Source of the DNA: Cyathus striatus
Lineage: Eukaryota > Basidiomycota > Agaricomycetes > Agaricales > Nidulariaceae
Reading direction: 5' to 3'
DNA: 64,000 nucleotides
Assembly: GCA_025738555.1 (NCBI GenBank)
Contig: JAOVFP010000004.1
Coordinates: 4,464,001 to 4,528,000 of the forward strand
Part shown: one piece after another, positions 1 through 9,256 of the stretch
Numbering within the stretch: the stretch's first letter is position 1
How the letters are laid out: every line of letters begins with the position of its first letter
Program-made: the position numbers and the translations under genes
The notes under the pieces: generated by a model
Told to the model about the DNA's origin: nothing
The model's database searches: none
The model's input: only the letters and a program-made list of their open reading frames with translations

Positions 1-5
1 TTATA

Positions 6-665
6 ATGGGCCGTCTTACCTTGCCAAAAGTCCAGGACATTCAACTAGCCACACCGCGACCGGAACCAGACAGCATTGTAGATGAGAGATTCGACTGCAT
101 AGATTTTGGTTGGAACTTTAAAAGGTGGTCAAAAGCGTGGAAATCCACTCTGACATCGATTAAAATTGAAGGAGTGCTACGTGAAACCTCGGACTTACTT
201 AGAGGGTTAAAGGAATTCCCGTCCTTGCAAATAGTTGAGATAGAAAATTATGAAGGTCAACCCTTGGATGCGCTTCTCTTGGCTCGAGCTCTTATTGAAG
301 GCACGGAAGTACTCGAGGGCTTAGTATCCGCCGATTGGACTTTCCAACCTGTTCTTCCTTCTCTTCGCCAGTTCAAGTACACCGGACCTGTTCACGTTGC
401 GAGGGCTCAGCAAGTTGTCGAAGCTCTTTACTTCAGGTGGAAACTTGCTATTCCTGCTTCACTATCCGGATATGTTAAACCAGAGGTTCCTGGTATGGCT
501 AATATCAAGCAGCTGAAAGAGTTTACCATCGTAGCTCCCGACACTCCTCCAATAACTCTCAATAACTTTGTTCATTATGAATTGTTGGCACTTGCGGAGG
601 AAGGGCTGGACGTTGACATAAACATGGGTGGTAAGATGTGGGTAGAGCCTATTCCTTCCGATTAA
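6..665 (+). CDS. C-terminal part of an LRR-like (F-box-type) protein, 5' end outside window
   Basis: The frame is open from the left window edge and ends with TAA at 663-665 (219 codons after the first visible ATG), so the gene probably starts upstream. The product alternates short strand-like and helix-like segments such as LTSIKIEG, LQIVEIENYEG and LKEFTIVAP. This is the spacing of degenerate leucine-rich repeats found behind F-boxes in the large basidiomycete F-box families. No F-box is visible because the N-terminus is missing. It is not clearly a copy of the two F-box genes further along, but the fold type is similar. The function would be substrate recognition in an SCF ubiquitin ligase if an F-box precedes it; that is inference. 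A non-F-box LRR protein is equally possible. Confidence 0.45.
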   Translation: MGRLTLPKVQDIQLATPRPEPDSIVDERFDCIDFGWNFKRWSKAWKSTLTSIKIEGVLRETSDLLRGLKEFPSLQIVEIENYEGQPLDALLLARALIEGTEVLEGLVSADWTFQPVLPSLRQFKYTGPVHVARAQQVVEALYFRWKLAIPASLSGYVKPEVPGMANIKQLKEFTIVAPDTPPITLNNFVHYELLALAEEGLDVDINMGGKMWVEPIPSD

Positions 666-1665
666 GAGAAGATACACAGCAGTCATAGGTGGAATGATTT
701 TTGAAAACATATTGTTGGTTGGATCTCTTTCTTATATTTAATTTACGATCAAATTGGATTAAAGATTTTGGCAAGATTTAACAACATACCAGAAACCTCG
801 ACCGTTTCTGAGATATTCAAGCCGACAACGAAGCTATATGTGTCAACACGAAATTTGAAGAACGAAAAACAAACTCTGCTAGGTACTATTATTTCTCAAC
901 TTCTCATGAGCCTATTGAACAGAACTTACCTCGCCTTCTGGGTTCAATGAGAGATAGGTATCTATTTAGCGAACGTTGAATCAGTGACCTTGCTTTTCCA
1001 TATTTAGCCTAAGTACTCTTTGCCAGAAGACTTTAATTAATTATTAAAATGACAACCAAAAGCGCAGCGGCGAGCCGATGCCTAACAAAACAACGCGCTT
1101 AAGCGATAGCGATTGTGCTTCCCTCCTGATTTAAACAATTAACGCGGCGTCTTACTCAATAAGGCCTTTTATTATCTGTTGCCCTATAGGCTAGTGTGGA
1201 TACTTTGATCGCTGATGTGACCGAAGCAAGCACAGCTGCCAGAGCCCGTACAATAGGATGTCTTCCCAACTCGAGCGCTCGTGTATAGTATGGACCCACA
1301 TATCATAAGTGGACCAGATCACTACGGTTGTCAGGTGCTTGTCAATGTTGCTACTACAAGGTAAGGGAAGAACTTCAATTGTAATCCTTCAACGGGGTGT
1401 AACGATATTGTTCAATCCGTAGCTACATATAACATTTAAATACAGACAAGTGGGTACAAGATATCCAAAATAATTCCTCGCCATCACGCACTTTAACGAT
1501 TACCGTATACGAAACTATCTACTCAATAGTATTCAAGACGAACCACTGCCCTCACTACACAAACGCCTTGCATTCCTCATTACATCCATATAAACTAGAC
1601 AAATAATAGGCACGAATTTCTTTTATCTTCTTTGGCTACGCAGAGCCAACCATTTTCCCAATAGC
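666..1665. other. Gene-free spacer; right part is the outer end of inverted-repeat arm A
   Basis: I see no convincing coding exon. From about 1030 onward the sequence matches the reverse complement of 15000-16800 in patches. The match includes the ten bases at 1252-1261, which are the empty counterpart of the insertion site of the element at 15225-16590. Confidence 0.6.
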
Positions 1666-2775
1666 ATGTCAGCCGCGTTTTATCGGACCGTTCTTCCCAC
1701 ATCATGGGCAATAAGCTTAGGGATGCTTGCCATCTCCAGGTTCCTCTTTCAACCTCGTACCAATCGTACACCACGATACATACCCAGACCCTGGGACCAG
1801 GAGTCGCGCCCTTCGAAGAGCGCGAAGAAAATTAACTCTTCCGAAAAGCCACATATTCTAAATCCAGGATTCCTATCCAATTTTCATCCTCGAGCTCTAA
1901 ATCTCCTCAAAGCTGCAAACAGGGTTCTTGAAATGAACAAGGAGGTGTTGATTATAACTAATGAGCCAAGTAATACCCTCAGCATGGTCATTACTGATTC
2001 AGAAGGCAAAGAAAGCACAATGCGTAACGCATACCACAACATGAATATTTTACTTCAGGAACGACACAATGAAGGTTCCTTGGACGACATTACTGAGCTT
2101 GACATCTCAATCCCTTGGACTTCCGACTCCGAATCTATTAACGCACTGGCCCGCGTACCCGTAGGCTCTGGAACGATTGCCACGCCAAAGTTAACGTCGT
2201 TCACATGGAGCGGCACACTCTTACTCCTACCAGACCCATGGAGGACATTACCCCAATTCGACTTTTCCGCGATCGTAAAATTGTCGCTCGCGGAATGCGA
2301 ACTAACGATTCAAGACTGTCTTTTCATCTTCAGAAACTCTCCTGAGATGAAGCAATTTACGGCTATGTCGATATCTGCTGGGTTGAAAGAGTTCGCGGTT
2401 GTTCCGACTTCTGGCAGTTCGGAGAGGATTGAAGCTTGTCAAAGGCTATCGCGCAGTTCTCTTCTTGGTATTTCTAATGCGTGGAGGAAGCCAGCAAGCA
2501 AGCAGATACAGTGCACGAAACTCGAATATATCGCCGTAAGCACCAGCATCGATGTCAAACCCCTATGGGACGCCCTGGCACCTTGCAATAAACTTAACGA
2601 AATTTATCTAAGAACAGCGGATGATTGTGCGAGGGAAAACATAATACATATGCCATGGCGTAAAGAATCGTTACGATTTGCAATCATCGCGGCTCAGCTG
2701 GCACCTGAGGCGGTGAATGAGTGGATTCTTCGTGGTGGTCGTGGTTTACAGACAAAGGTTAAAGTAAACTCATAG
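1666..2775 (+). CDS. LRR-like protein with an N-terminal hydrophobic segment, no F-box (intact copy)
   Basis: This is a single-exon frame of 369 codons. The N-terminus has a hydrophobic stretch (about residues 11-29, around TSWAISLGMLAISRFLFQP) followed by a basic Pro/Arg region, so a signal anchor is possible. Residues about 130-360 contain LRR-like segments such as LTSFTWSGTLLLLPDPW and DFSAIVKLSLAECELT, as in F-box proteins, but no F-box is seen. A frameshifted paralog lies on the minus strand at 13732-14854. The stop is only 47 bp from the stop of the convergent F-box gene, so 3' ends may overlap. The start at 1666 is supported because the paralog begins with the same sequence and the upstream leader is conserved between copies. 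Function is unknown; a target-recognition module separated from its F-box is speculation. Confidence 0.75.
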   Translation: MSAAFYRTVLPTSWAISLGMLAISRFLFQPRTNRTPRYIPRPWDQESRPSKSAKKINSSEKPHILNPGFLSNFHPRALNLLKAANRVLEMNKEVLIITNEPSNTLSMVITDSEGKESTMRNAYHNMNILLQERHNEGSLDDITELDISIPWTSDSESINALARVPVGSGTIATPKLTSFTWSGTLLLLPDPWRTLPQFDFSAIVKLSLAECELTIQDCLFIFRNSPEMKQFTAMSISAGLKEFAVVPTSGSSERIEACQRLSRSSLLGISNAWRKPASKQIQCTKLEYIAVSTSIDVKPLWDALAPCNKLNEIYLRTADDCARENIIHMPWRKESLRFAIIAAQLAPEAVNEWILRGGRGLQTKVKVNS

Positions 2776-2822
2776 GATCACTAAAATTTGTTATTGACAT
2801 CGCAATGATACATACAATAATT

Positions 2823-4133
2823 TCAAGGAACGATATTCACGATGCTTGACTCTTCGGATTTAACTTCCGTATTTTGATTTACGAATTCCCTCACCATTCC
2901 TTCTACGACGTCTAGATAGGATTGATTCGGTTCGGGGTTCAAGTGTTGACTATTAAGCGGGATGTCAGGTTTGATCGAAATGTTCACGTATGCAAGCAAC
3001 GACAATCCAGGTGCTTCCAACAAATCCAGCAGCTCAGTAGCCGTCATATCTAAACTACAAAGATCAAACGATTTTAGTATGCATTTTGATCTTGCCATGA
3101 AGTCTCTGAAGGCGTCGAGGTCTTTTGGGTCGATCGAAGAAAGTCCAAGTGTCGTAAGGACAGGGGTGTTAATATTGCCGAACAATATGCGGAAACCATC
3201 CCCAATATCATTATAATCCAACTTCTTTAAAGCTGGAAGTGTGATGAAGCGTGATGGAGTAGGGGACATGTCAGCATCGCTAACCCCCGAAGTCATGATA
3301 AGGGCTTCAAGATTTGAACAGAAGTGAAGGGAACGCAAGAACTCATCGATAGGAATGCAGAATGTGCATTCGATGGTTTTCAGTCGTTCCCAAGGTGTAG
3401 TATTGAAAGAGTTAAAACCATGGAACCATTTAACGCTGGAAATCTGGGGAGATGAATTAATGAGAGCCCAGGTTTTGTCGTTATAATCCGTAGGACTACC
3501 CATCATGTTCAAGATGGCACGTTGTAACATGTGCATAGAGCCGATTGGGACATTTAGTGCTAGTTGGATGTTCCATAATTCAAACTCTATGGATTTCCAT
3601 AAATGACTCCGATTGATTAGCAGTGGCATAATAGCATTTATTGCGGTTTGTTGCTTGAATTCAGTGTCCGAACCATGCCGGATATTAATAGATAGTGGAC
3701 ATGAGCCTGCAAGATCTAACCAAAGGCTGATCAACGGAATGTGTCTGCGGCGAGGATTGTGAATTGCCATCGACGACCACAGCATGGGCGTGGTCATGGT
3801 AATCTGTCTCCAGGCCCGATTAACATGAGTAAGTAGTACTGGACTACTGTTGATGTGAGGAAAAGCCGTGATGCACGATGGCTTGTCGACTGGGTAGGTC
3901 CTGTCACCCATGCTCAGATAGTGCTGAAATATTTTGATAAGAATTTCGTCTGGTAGCCCATTGACCGACGGGCTGCGAATAGTCCATGATGATAACTTCT
4001 CTATTGCCATCGCTAACATCGAATGTTGACTAAGTGCTGCTAGCTGGCGGAAAGCATTGCACAGCCTGCAGAATATTCCTTCTTGAGACAGAAAATTAGG
4101 GTGGTTGTGATGCGGGCAGGCGTCGAAGTTCAT
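2823..4133 (-). CDS. F-box protein with Cys/His N-terminal motif and LRR-like tail (copy A)
   Basis: This is a single exon of 436 codons. I chose ATG 4133 rather than 4178 because paralog B begins with the same residues (MNFDACPH). The N-terminus carries C-P-H-H-N-H followed about 12 residues later by F-C-R-L-C, a possible small zinc site kept in copy B. The F-box is around residues 56-105: LPDEILIKIFQHYL, then LLTHVNRAWRQI and TPMLWSSM. The remainder is LRR-like. The family would act as a substrate adaptor of SCF E3 ligase through Skp1; the substrate is unknown. It converges on the LRR-like gene at 1666-2775. A third, decayed copy lies on the minus strand at 51140-56255. Confidence 0.85.
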   Translation of the reverse strand: MNFDACPHHNHPNFLSQEGIFCRLCNAFRQLAALSQHSMLAMAIEKLSSWTIRSPSVNGLPDEILIKIFQHYLSMGDRTYPVDKPSCITAFPHINSSPVLLTHVNRAWRQITMTTPMLWSSMAIHNPRRRHIPLISLWLDLAGSCPLSINIRHGSDTEFKQQTAINAIMPLLINRSHLWKSIEFELWNIQLALNVPIGSMHMLQRAILNMMGSPTDYNDKTWALINSSPQISSVKWFHGFNSFNTTPWERLKTIECTFCIPIDEFLRSLHFCSNLEALIMTSGVSDADMSPTPSRFITLPALKKLDYNDIGDGFRILFGNINTPVLTTLGLSSIDPKDLDAFRDFMARSKCILKSFDLCSLDMTATELLDLLEAPGLSLLAYVNISIKPDIPLNSQHLNPEPNQSYLDVVEGMVREFVNQNTEVKSEESSIVNIVP

Positions 4134-4559
4134 ATTGTAGTAAGTATTCTTATATATAACTGAGTGAGTATATAACAAAATGGTAACTTAATTTAATAAC
4201 GTACAGTGGCCTGTAACCCCAAATATTTAGCCAGTAGCTTGAGCCTTGCTAGTAGGAACGGGACCGGTGTTGGTACGCGGGCAGGAGAAAGATCTTGAAT
4301 TGAAAGAAGCATAACAAGGATCGTATTTTATAGATATCCATGAATGTATAATAATCTCCTTAACAGAAAACAAGGTTGCCAGCAAAGACAAAGTACATGG
4401 TATAAGAGGCTGAAAGGTGCGCGACCGTCGACGACGAGAGAAGTCGGAAGTGTGTCTTTGTTTTCTGAAAGTTTGATGTGACGTAATTATTTACATAATA
4501 TAAGTGGAAATTATTGATGACAAATCAAATGATGCTATTTTTACAAATTTCTCACAGTG

Positions 4560-4725
4560 TGCGCTCACCTCGTCGCAAGCCCCGTTCTGACTCGTAACGC
4601 CCACCTGCTCTCCGCCCCTTCTCACTCTGCTCCTCCTCATCTGCCCTTGTATCTACCACTAGCCCAAACATCAGCGCAAAGAATCCCACAAATCCCCCAG
4701 AAAACTCTGCTTCATCGTACACGTA
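4560..4725 (+). promoter_or_regulatory. Pyrimidine-rich promoter/5' leader of the BuGZ-like gene
   Basis: The 165 bp before the ATG are strongly C/T-rich on the plus strand and lack a TATA box. This is the usual look of a fungal housekeeping promoter with transcription starting in or after a CT block. The exact start site cannot be read from sequence. Confidence 0.35.
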
Positions 4726-6219
4726 ATGGCCAAGAAAAAGAATAAGCAGGTGTGTGTTCTGTTCTTTCAAAAGCGCAGTTGCTAAGTCGTATGCATAGCT
4801 CATCCGCCCATGGTGCTGGTACTGCGAACGAGAATTCGAAGATGAGAAAGGTGCATCTTGCTTGCTCAGATCCAATGAGGAAGAAAGCTAACCGCCCTGT
4901 CAGTCCTCATGCAACATCAGAAGGCGAAACACTTCAAATGCAACATGTGTCCCAGACGGTTAAACACAGCTGGTGGCTTAGCAGTGCACATCCAACAAGT
5001 GCACAAACTGGAGCCGGAAAAGTACGCCCGCTCTTTCTCTCCTTTACCCAATCTAATCTCCCGCAGCCTACCAAGGATCGAAAACGCCCTCCCAGGGCGG
5101 GACGGGTATGAGGTAGAAATCTTCGGGATGGAAGGCATCCCCGCTCCAGATGTAGCCGACTACAAACGGCGCAAAGAGATCGAGCTGGGGCTCGCAGCGG
5201 GCTCCATCTCGCAGCCAGCGCCCAAGCGGCAAAAGGTGGACAACCGTCCCCTATCTGAAGACGAGCTCCGTGCGCAGCTGGAGGCACATAAGGCTTTGAT
5301 GGGGGTGGGCCAGCCTACGGAGGCACCTAAGCAGGAGGGTGCGAGTGGTGTGGTGTACGGTGCGCCGACGTACGTGTCACCACCTGTGCCGTCTGCGCCG
5401 CCCATTTTGCCCAGTACGAGCCCGCCGAATGGTATGCCGATGTATCCCCCTCCGCCGGGGATGTCGCCTATGCCTCCCGGCATGGGAGGTATGCCCCCGT
5501 TCCCCGGTGGACCACCACCTGGATTTCCCCCTTTTGCGCCTGGTATGGGGTACGTTTTTTCTTTCCTTTTTTTCTTTCGTAGATAAAGTATACTGATGTG
5601 TATGTAGACCACCGCCAGCAGGCTTCCCTGTCCCACCTTTCCCAGGCGCAACACCCCCCTTTCCCCCACCACCAGGCGCAATAAGACCGCCTTTCCCACC
5701 CCCACCCTTCCTCGGTGCGACACCTCCCGGATTCTCGCCTCCTCCACCATCGCTCCCCCCGCCCACCTTCGTCCCAGCGAAGGCTTCGATGGGAACTCCA
5801 ACCCATGTTCCACCCCCACCTGCTTCCGTTACGCCTTCTGAAAGTCCCAGCCAGAGTCAGAGTCAGGCCTCTGGACATGCAGTACGTCCCCCGCAGCTGA
5901 CGCTTCCAAATCCTGCTCTCGCACAGACCAACCCCGAGTTCAAGAAGAAGACGGAGTTGAAGTGGGCCGATGCAAACTTTTCACCTGTGCGTATTTCTTT
6001 CTTTCTTTTCTTTCTGTACTCCCCTTTCTTTCCTTTTTTTTTTTACTGCACTTTGATTTTGATTGGGAGCTGACGATGACTTAGGAGGAACACCGGGCAT
6101 TGCATACAAAGTACTACGTGAAGCCGGACAACACTAACGATGCTAATGCAGCTTCTGATGGTGCAGGGCATGAAGAGTCACGAGGGAAGAAGAGGGCTCG
6201 CGCGGAGGATTTCTTGTAA
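4726..6219 (+). CDS. BUGZ: BuGZ/ZNF207-type C2H2 zinc-finger protein
   Basis: Six exons: 4726-4749, 4799-4850, 4904-5021, 5067-5549, 5608-5986 and 6085-6219, giving 396 residues. All junctions are GT-AG and frame-consistent. The product starts MAKKKNKQ, then PWCWYC and QHQKAKHFKC, the near-invariant start of the BuGZ family. Two zinc fingers use C14, C17, H30, H35 and C38, C41, H54, H59. LPGRDGYEVEIFGMEGIP follows, then a Pro/Gly/Met-rich disordered region (about 150-330), and near the C-terminus SPEEHRALHTKYY. BuGZ in animals and plants binds Bub3 through a GLEBS motif, stabilises kinetochore-microtubule attachment and also acts in splicing. The E-E-x-R-A pattern near the C-terminus resembles a GLEBS core (inference). 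The 45-nt intron at 5022-5066 is a multiple of three and has no stop, so it is easily missed. The C-terminus KKRAR suggests nuclear location. Confidence 0.93.
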
Positions 6220-9200
6220 TCTTTCTTGTTTTGTTCGTAGTAAGTCCCCCCTTCTTCCTTTTCTCCCCGATACTCATTTCATGTAGATACATAGCGAGGA
6301 ACAACGAAGACAAGAAGCAAAGACTCGAGACTCCACCAGTCCGTCCCCCCCCACCCCCCTTCCCCTTCCTTTCAACTAAATCCCAAGTACTTAACTTTTT
6401 TTTTTCATTCATTTTTGATGATATGCATGCCAACTCTGTGCGGTTTACTTTGTACTATCCACCCCCTGGACGCACGCAGAGAATTTCGATTTCGGCTATG
6501 GATGTGACGAGAACCCCGATGGGGTTGGAGGTGAGCGAGGAAGCTGGTAGGCGGTTCAATATTTGTTGCCTGTTAGGGACATACACCCTGCTTCACCGTT
6601 CGTTATTGTGTAGATGTGCTACTGTGCTGTGGCCAATCCTCTCGTTACGTAGGTCTTTACCCCCCTCCCTCTGTTGTTGTTCATGTACCCGGTCGGTCGC
6701 CATTCTCTCTTTCCCCTTATTTTCTCTTTTTTGCGAAATTTTATGTCTTGATATACGCGATTGGATTTGAGGTGCGAGTTTGATTGTTTGATTTTGATTT
6801 GGTTTAGAGGACCGTTTTTGGTGTGATTCCTAATCCTTTCGTCTTGTGGTGGATGTAGTGCATGAGGTGCTGTCACTACACCTGCTGCTTTACTCTCTGT
6901 AGAGAAGTGCCCTTGTGCCGTGAAGTACAGAGATGAATGTGCAAGATGACTAGTATGGAGTGATCAACTATCCTCCTTGCCTATCCTGCTGATCTTTGTT
7001 TCTCTAGCAACCAAGTTCATTATATGACATTGAGCATGAAACGGGTATCTGTCTGCTTCATAAGCTGCGTGAGTTTTGTTCTTTATGAATCGGCTTCTGT
7101 TCCTGCCCCCTTCTGGGTATGATAGTACGATATATCGTTGATCAGTGATGTTCGCTGGACATACCTATTCCTTCACTGTTCATGCTGCTGTGGCTAGCAG
7201 CACCCCCCTATTTGTCGTTCACCCAGTTACCTGCTGATCGTCGTCCTCGAATCTCGATGTTGAGGCGAGGTGCGAGGATTGTGTTGTCTTTAATTTGTGA
7301 TCTTTTAGAGGTGTTCTAGAGTTTTGTGATTCTTGCTCTTAATAAAGCGTCCTGTCATTCTGCTTATATGCCTGCGTCTACTCCCTGCAGGGAAGGCACT
7401 TGTGCCATAAAGTCTGTGCCATACGACAGCGTGGGCCGTAAGCTGACCAGTATGGAGTGATCAACCATCCTCCTCGCTATCTCCTCTCTGATCTTTGTTC
7501 TCTAGCAACCAAGTTCATATGGACTGCCTACTGTAACTGTCAGAGCTCGAAACTGATATCTTCTGTCCTAGCGTGAGTTCTGCTTTTTTAGTCTTAATCG
7601 GCTATCCCGTTCCTTTGCTGGGTATGTGGCATATATCACTCAATGTCACGTACACCTGCATCATGCATCGATAGGATGACAAGATGTACTGCTTTGCTTT
7701 AGTGTAATCATACTATATTTAATGTCTACTTCGCGTGGTCTTGACATGCCGGGGACTTGGCGACTCCTCTTGGAATGCTCTACATATGTGCTTGTGAAGA
7801 TGATGCCTTGTGATTCCGGTATATTCGCGACCGTTGGTGTCCGAGTCCGTTCGGCGTTGCGTTACCCGTCCAGGAGATCATCGTCATTGTTGTTTGTTAT
7901 AGTCGTCTGGAGCAAATAGTGCCTGGACTGTTTTTGGAGTGTTCTAACTTCTTTCATTTCATCTGTGTCCTGTGCTACTGTCTACATACGCCCACTACGT
8001 GGTGGGTGTTCGCAAAGATCCCTACGTGGACTTCTTAAATGATCTGATAGCGTTGGCTATTCAGTTCGCCGCTGATATGACGACAACAAAGAGATTCGAT
8101 AAAGAAAGCATACACGTCAATGGGAAAAGTATGGTCTCAAAATGTTAACTGCTCGTCATCGAGCAGTGCTTATGCAGATTCAGTCACTGAGATACAGGAC
8201 ACAATAAGGCAAGTTAGTACAACACATTGGAGAAGTAAGAAAATGACGTAGAAGACATTTATAGCCCCTACATAGGTTCAATCATCATTGGGAAATCAAC
8301 GTCGAACAGGCAAGCCATTCACGGAGTTAGCTGACTGATAAGTTATGCTCCGAATTAGAAGTATCGATTGTTTGCATCTGTACGTGAGATACTTGCTACT
8401 CTGATAGAAAGACCCAGATACAGCGATAAGCGCAACTCAGGCTATGCGCCGAGGCGACTGAGTCTCCTAGTCGGTAGTCTAAGGCTATAAGCAGGACACC
8501 ACAGGGCGAGTCGTGTTTTATGCTTTCACCTTTCTAGACGCCCTCGAATTTATTATATTTATTGATTATGCGGAACATGTTGAACAGTTTGATTCGATCC
8601 CTGTCCATCAGTACGCATCGGAGTCAGGTGTTCAGGATATTTACCCGACTACGATGCCAGAATTCGTGAGAGATCCATTTTCTAGGGACCGAAATGGGCG
8701 GTACTGGCCAATTGAGGCTGCTAGGGGATTCGAAATTTTTAGTGCAATGAAAACTATTTGAGGAAGACGAAAACCATGCTTCGTTTCAGCGTGTATGGGA
8801 ATGCGCTCCGGGAGCGAAATCTCCATGCTTGTGCCATATGAAAATAAGTGAGTGGTTCAGTAACTCAGTTGGCTCTTAGTGCATATAAACTGACGTTCTC
8901 CGATTTTCGCTGCACCCACATCACCAGGTTTCCCCATATTGCACATTTCGGACATCCTTGGTTCACATCGGTTGATATCATGCACCGATGTTGATGTTTA
9001 TTTATACAGAGGCGTCGTCACTTGAGCGATCACGAACTGATTCATTGGCTTCAACAAAACCCTCAAGCGATGACTGCTTCCTGACCGAACCCGGCAATAG
9101 AATTTTCATTTTAAAGCATCACTACATGCTATTTTCGTTGGTTACTTATCATAAACTGTTTTCCACTCTTTTAGCTGACACGAACCTCCGTATCTTGCTT

Positions 9201-9256
9201 GCACCTTAAGAACTCGTTGAAACTTCAACTTGAGGTTGCACCGACTCACAACTGCC
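6220..9256. other. 3-kb region without a supported gene
   Basis: The first few hundred bases are T-rich and could be 3' UTR of the BuGZ-like gene. Several short open frames exist (for example 8513-8761) but show no domain, paralog or splice support. The notable content is a diverged direct duplication, listed separately. Confidence 0.5.
6880..7665 (+). repeat. Diverged noncoding direct duplication, period about 485 bp
   Basis: The segment around 6885-7150 recurs around 7370-7650. Shared landmarks in the same order are: a 'gggaaggcacttgtgcc'-type stretch; 'agtatggagtgatcaac' at about 6953 and 7442; 'ctctagcaaccaagttcat' at about 7002 and 7500; and a 'gcgtgagtt...' stretch followed by 'aatcggct'. 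No reading frame is conserved, so this is most likely a noncoding tandem duplication or a transcribed noncoding repeat. Confidence 0.6.

Larger units (their letters stand above)
1030..4470. repeat. Arm A of a large inverted duplication (partner 12050-16800)
   Basis: Gene order and sequence mirror arm B: LRR-like gene plus F-box gene converging here, F-box gene plus LRR-like gene converging there. Noncoding sequence also matches. Examples are the leader just before 1666 against the reverse complement just after 14854, and 4200-4470 against 12050-12340. Arms are diverged, with synonymous and amino-acid changes throughout, so the duplication is not recent. The loop between the arms is about 7.6 kb. 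Confidence 0.88.

Noticed and set aside
5160..5878. Long minus-strand Gly/Arg-rich frames of 129-219 codons
   Set aside because: They are antisense to the Pro-rich exons of the BuGZ-like gene; CCN codons read as GGN on the other strand. No independent evidence.
8513..8761. 82-codon plus-strand frame
   Set aside because: No paralog, domain or splice signals, and the composition is not clearly coding.
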